Positions 59,352 to 64,000 of a DNA stretch of 64,000 nucleotides are shown here, one piece after another. Below the pieces are notes generated by a model that was given only the letters and a program-made list of their open reading frames with translations, ran no database searches and had not been told where the DNA came from. The translations under genes were made by a program, and so were the position numbers. This DNA is from Nemopilema nomurai. Taxonomy: Eukaryota > Cnidaria > Scyphozoa > Rhizostomeae > Rhizostomatidae. The DNA lies in assembly GCA_003864495.1 (NCBI GenBank), contig ML133454.1:2709233-2773232 (forward strand), read 5' to 3'. Each line of letters starts with the position of its first letter. Positions within the stretch are counted from its first letter, which is position 1.

Positions 59352-62300
59352 CTAGCCGGTAAAATCTAATCTACAAATTGTCGGTTTTGGTGAGGTGACA
59401 TCAGAAACTACGAGTTCTTGTCCATTTTGTAATCCAAGATCTAAATAGAAAGATGCAGTTGAAAAATCAACAGGCCAACAAGTCAAATACGTGGTGGGCA
59501 GTGCAGCAACTATCTGAATTTGGATACTGAGTATGGTTAAAAACAACTACTCCGGTGCATGAAATTTTATTCAATTACTTTTATTTACATCAATGTACCA
59601 GCGGATATGGGAACATAAATTTATTATTTCCCAAGATAAGCGACTATTAAAAAGCATCCGTAGTGTAGATGTTTGCAAAGTTGTTGTGCAAATTAGAAAA
59701 ACTGTTAGAATCAAGCTATTGGTAGGATCTTAAGCGCAAATACCAAATTCATTGAAACCATAAACAAGAATAAGACAAATAAGAGTTTTACCCTTCAGTG
59801 ACTTCTGAAGATTCCCCCTCGTTGCTTTTTCTATTGATGGTATGTTCTAAAACAGAGAGAATCTTGTTGATAAAACACTACAGATAATGCGCTCACTTTG
59901 TCGACGATTATAGAAAAACAACAAGGCTTTCAAATTGAAAACGTAGCGAATACCTGCAGATACAGAGTCTTGTTCCTCCCGTCGACCATAGTGGTGATGC
60001 CCGGTGCTTTCATTTGCCTGTCAAAAAAATGTTTATCGACTCAGGAATTGTTAATCATCTATTCCCCTTATTGATCCTAAAAGTCTCTATAGAATGAAAG
60101 AATGATTGTACCAGTATTTATTTGAACAATGTTTTTATTGAATGGGTTGTTTAATATTGATTTTTAATGAAACATTGTGAACATTTATATTTAATAAGCT
60201 GAAGTGATTTTAAATGGATATATGGCGCAGTATAAGTGCTTTTATCATTTTAATTATTATCGTGTGCTATAAACCTAATAGTCACCAGTACGGAAGAAGG
60301 AGTTAAAAAAACATAAGCCGGCAGCAAAGGGGCGGCAGATCATCACATGGTTGACATTCTCCTGCATTCTAAAGTTTTCTTATGCAAGTGTCCCTGACCA
60401 TAGTAGAATGTTGTCCACCCTAGGAACAATCCAAGAAGGAACCAAGCAAACGTGACCGATCAACATGCAAAAAGGTGCAGAAATTCCTTTCAAAATAGCC
60501 AAAACACTTACGTTCTGGCGTCATTCGACAGATAGTCCACAAGTTCTTGAAGCGTGGCGCTCTCGCTAATTTTGACGAAAAGCGGGGCCTGACTGCAAGC
60601 GGGGCAGTCCTCCTGAAAGCAACAACCAAACGAAAAATCAACTCGAATTCGCGAACCCAATGAGCGATTGCTTCTAACAACGTGGCAACATATTGCACTA
60701 TTCGCATATTTGATCGAGGAAAGTTCATGTCTCTGGAATCAAACCTGAATAGGTTTATATTCAAAAGCAGTTCAAAACAAAACAATTCAAAGAGTTTTGC
60801 ATAGTTAATTAAAGGTTGAGAATTACACTTAGAATACCGTTTTGAAGGTGAGTTGAAATGAGCTCGTAACACGTTGAAATGTTACATCTCTTAATATCTT
60901 TGTTGCTTCTGAAATCACTTCCAAGATACACACATTATAAACACACCTTGCGTTCCGTTTCAAAGGTGTAACTGTAAATGCCTTGGGTGTCGTTGAAAAT
61001 CATGTAGTTTTTCATCAATGGATAACAACTGAAAACGATGATACATTGACAAGGTAAGAGATCAGAAGATGAAACGTCTTAAAAAAACAAACGAACAAAT
61101 GAAAGCAAAAGCAAGCAAAACAAAACATAAAACAAAACAAACAAAGCAAAACAGAACAGAACAGAACAGAACAGAACAGAACATAACAGAACATAACAGA
61201 ACAGAACAGAACATAACAGAACAGAACATAACAGAACAGAACAGAACAGAACAGAACATAACAGAACAGAACAGAACATAACAGAACAGAACAGAACAGA
61301 ACAGAACAGAACAAAACAAACAAAGCAAAACAGAACAGAACAGAACAGAACAGAACAGAACAGAACAGAACAGAACATAACAGAACATAACAGAACAGAA
61401 CATAACAGAACAGAACAGAACATAACAGAACAGAACAGAACATAACAGAACAGAACAGAACAGAACAGAACAGAACAAAACAAACAAAGCAAAACAGAAC
61501 AGAACAGAACAGAACAGAACAGCAAACATAACTGGATCTGCAAACCTGGTCGCCAATTTAAAGACTTCATTGGAACATACGGCTGAAAAGGAAAAGAAAG
61601 AAAGCAGATGATTAAGGCAGTGAAAAACAGCGCATTTGTGGGTATAAAAAAGCCATCATTAAAAAAACGGAAACATGTGCCAGAAATCTACGAATTGATG
61701 TCAAATTGAACCCACTTTAGTCTGTAAATTCAGTCTTGAGTTATAAAAATCAGGCTTACCCGCAATTACTGCGTTGGTTGATGCCACGGCTGGAATGATG
61801 TTCTTGATGACGCCTGCCACAGAAAGAAAGACTTCAGAAAAGAAAGCACAAAATTTGAAGGTTAAGCAAAGCGGATGACGGACATATAATGAACTGTTTT
61901 GCAATGATTGCGTGGTGATTGTGTATTAAGGGCCTTAGAATACACGTGGTGTATACCTTGAGTGAGGCGGTAAGTCACTTCTCCAATACTGTACTGCTTC
62001 GCGCGTTCCAGAGCTTGCTTGTAGATCCAACCAACATGAACCGGGTCGTCACCATCGATCGAAACATCTAGGCAACAATCAAATCAAGTTTCACAACAAG
62101 TTTCATAGGAATGCACAAAAAGAAACGCAATTTCTTTTAGCGAATGCGTGAAACATGTCTTAAGTTAATGATCTGTCTGTGTAAAAACTCAACAGTTTTT
62201 ATTTAGTGAAAAGATTCTTCTTCATAGAAACAGGGCGAAGAAAATACCTCCAAACGGGTGCTCTTGGTGCCATAAAATAACCCTCACATACTCAATACAG

Positions 62301-63841
62301 TGCTCAGGAAGCCTCGGTGTGTGTGCAATTGTACACATGGGAAATGTCACCTGAAACATAACGAAACATTATCATTATATGCACATATACGACCAAAGAA
62401 TAAAAAATCTAGACACTTCGTAGCTAATACTTTGAGGCAGAGTGTTTGGCTTGAAACAAGAGTCAACAAAAAGGTTGAACTTAGAGCTTTATTAATGTAT
62501 GTAAAATAACAAACGAATTGAATTAAAATATGCGTAGTCACTACTTGCTGCGGCACTAGTACCATTTAACTATCGAGCCATTCAAATTGTTAGATTCTGA
62601 GATATGAAATTTGTTCTTTCGAACATGCAAATACAAAGACCCTTTTCAGCTTTGATAGCCCATAGGCTATGCACTGCTCTGCACTGTTTTACGTCAATTT
62701 GGAGTTGGTACTCAACCACTGCATAATTAGGTTATTCAATATCACACCAATGCTATGCTATGAGCCACAACGTTTTAAGCCAACACTTCATAGTTAAACG
62801 AAACCTCTTGTAAAAATTCACTGCTTAAGTATGTATGCATTCATGTCATGTCACATACTTGGTGTCATGTCACGTCATGTCATCATTGTGCTCGAGTGTC
62901 AATTAATAAAAAGCGCAAGTTATCGATAGCGACAATTTGTACGAGTGCTTACCTGTGGAGGAAATAAATCCAAATTGCACTCGATACAGGCTGTCATTCC
63001 TGGGATGATTACTCTTGCGTTTCCTTTAAAACCTTTTGACAAAAGGACAGCAAACTTTAGATGGCAACATTGCAATAAAAGGGGCTCGATAATATCGAAT
63101 TCAAGAAAGAAAAATATTCATATGCAGCAACACATGACTGTCTCTTAAATCTAAAACCCCGAAAAGTGAAACACGAAAAGTGGATACGTCCTAATTCAAG
63201 ATCGAATGTATGTTTTTCAAGGAAACACTATTGAACTTGGAATCCAGGATTGATTTAGTTAGTAAAGAAGGATCAGAATTTATTTACAGGGGATACGTAA
63301 GGTAGAGAGTAGCAAAAATCCCATTCAACAATTTTGGCCGGAATGGTAGATTTCTTGGTAGAAACAACATTTCACCTTCAGTTCCACCGTCTATGAGGGG
63401 AATGACCCCACCAATTACATTCCCATCTTCATCGTACTGCAACAGACTGTGCTAAAATGGATAAAATTAACCAATCAATACTAATAATAAAAATACATCA
63501 AATAATAAAAACATCACCAGCAAACAGTCATTACATCAGCATGATATGTTATGTTTCTTTAGACTTCAAAACCTACAAGGGGGACATTCATGTAAATTTA
63601 AAAAGCTTAATAATGGCAGTAGAATCTTATTCTCTTTAAAAAAAGCTTTGGTCTAAGCAAGTAATTTATGTGGAGAAACATTTTTAATGGGAACCCAGCT
63701 TAGTCCTAGCAAGGGAAAACTCTCCTTTCCTGAAAAGAAGAGGGAGACAAAATTGTAAGAAGATAGGCCGGCCTACCAACATTCCGTTTATCCATCTTCT
63801 GGCTACGATTGAGTCTAGGCCACAGACCACGATGTTGAAGC
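59352..63841 (-). CDS. UBA3: UBA3, catalytic subunit of NEDD8-activating enzyme E1 (5' partial)
   Basis: Twelve exons join in phase: 63777-63841, 63376-63451, 62953-63032, 62248-62350, 61957-62067, 61760-61813, 61546-61582, 60947-61028, 60512-60612, 59954-60017, 59792-59846 and 59352-59440 (TAG stop at 59352-59354), giving 304 residues. Key matches: [46 protein letters not shown] with the catalytic Cys that forms the NEDD8 thioester, [38 protein letters not shown], the zinc-binding pair ending DCPACSQ, and the C-terminal ubiquitin-fold domain ([23 protein letters not shown]) that recruits the E2 UBE2M. With NAE1 it adenylates NEDD8 and starts cullin neddylation. About 150 N-terminal residues, including the ATP-binding glycine loop, lie beyond the right edge. 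All exons look intact. Confidence 0.95.
61130..61522. repeat. (AGAAC)n pentanucleotide array in a UBA3 intron
   Basis: About 75 pentamers of ACAGA/AACAG with scattered AACAT variants. A spacer AAACAAACAAAGCAAAACAG recurs near 61135, 61313 and 61478, giving a larger period of about 165-178 bp and showing block duplication. The array ends about 24 bp downstream of the 5' splice site of the 37-nt exon at 61546-61582. Three overlapping minus-strand open frames of about 140-164 codons are purely repeat-derived. Confidence 0.93.
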
Positions 63842-64000
63842 CTAGGTTGGAAGAAAATTGCAAATTTGTCTCTATTCAGCATTTTCTTTAAACGAATTTC
63901 TCACAAGCATGCTCGAAAATAAAAACTTTTGGCATCATCAATGAAACGTATTGACCACTCATCTTGTACCTGGCTATATCTAAACCATTAATTGATCTAT

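Noticed and set aside
61015..61570. Long minus-strand open frames of 142-164 codons rich in Cys, Phe, Ser and Leu
   Set aside because: They are three-frame readings of the (AGAAC)n array within a UBA3 intron; no start, domain or splice logic.

Overview
This is a low-GC eukaryotic, intron-rich genomic window. The gene content (a PAN/Apple-EGF-CUB secreted protein, an ANKRD60-like protein, a TMEM170-like membrane protein, a Myb/SANT-like factor, DDX27 and UBA3), the short exons with GT-AG introns and the RTE-like LINEs suggest a marine invertebrate. An anthozoan cnidarian is my best guess, inferred from family knowledge and not proven by the sequence. Nothing in the window looks bacterial.

Left part (1-28 kb) is a repeat-rich accessory region built on a tandem segmental duplication. 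Copy A (about 1-5,220) and copy B (about 12,586-21,600) each carry a minus-strand gene starting with a signal peptide and a PAN/Apple-like domain. In copy B five exons join in perfect phase: PAN, Cys-rich, EGF, then two CUB exons. Copy A runs off the left edge. The introns of copy B were invaded by a 3'-truncated LINE lying inside an ATATA-rich microsatellite, a 736-bp inverted-repeat MITE, and a LINE whose endonuclease half is inverted relative to its reverse-transcriptase half. Upstream of copy B a 174-bp satellite has expanded to about 36 monomers with 3-mer and 4-mer higher-order periodicity; the same place in copy A holds only three or four monomers.

Middle part (28-41 kb) holds single-copy genes with long plain gaps: an ANKRD60-like gene (minus), an orphan charged exon that may be part of it, a TMEM170-like gene (minus, two exons recognised) and a Myb/SANT-like DNA-binding protein (plus).

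Right part (42-64 kb) holds two conserved housekeeping genes on the minus strand. DDX27, a nucleolar DEAD-box helicase of ribosome biogenesis, has 21 exons recognised from 57,700 down to 42,008. UBA3, the catalytic subunit of the NEDD8-activating enzyme, has 12 exons from 63,841 down to 59,352, with its N-terminus beyond the right edge. DDX27 intron 1 contains the most striking object in the window: a 4.7-kb DNA transposon with nearly identical terminal inverted repeats of about 1.16 kb, three tandem copies of a CCCAGTATAGGG-like motif at each tip, and a decayed transposase-like gene of a family I cannot name with confidence.

All exon boundaries were read by eye from GT/AG signals, reading-frame phase and remembered family similarity. 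No alignment or search was run.
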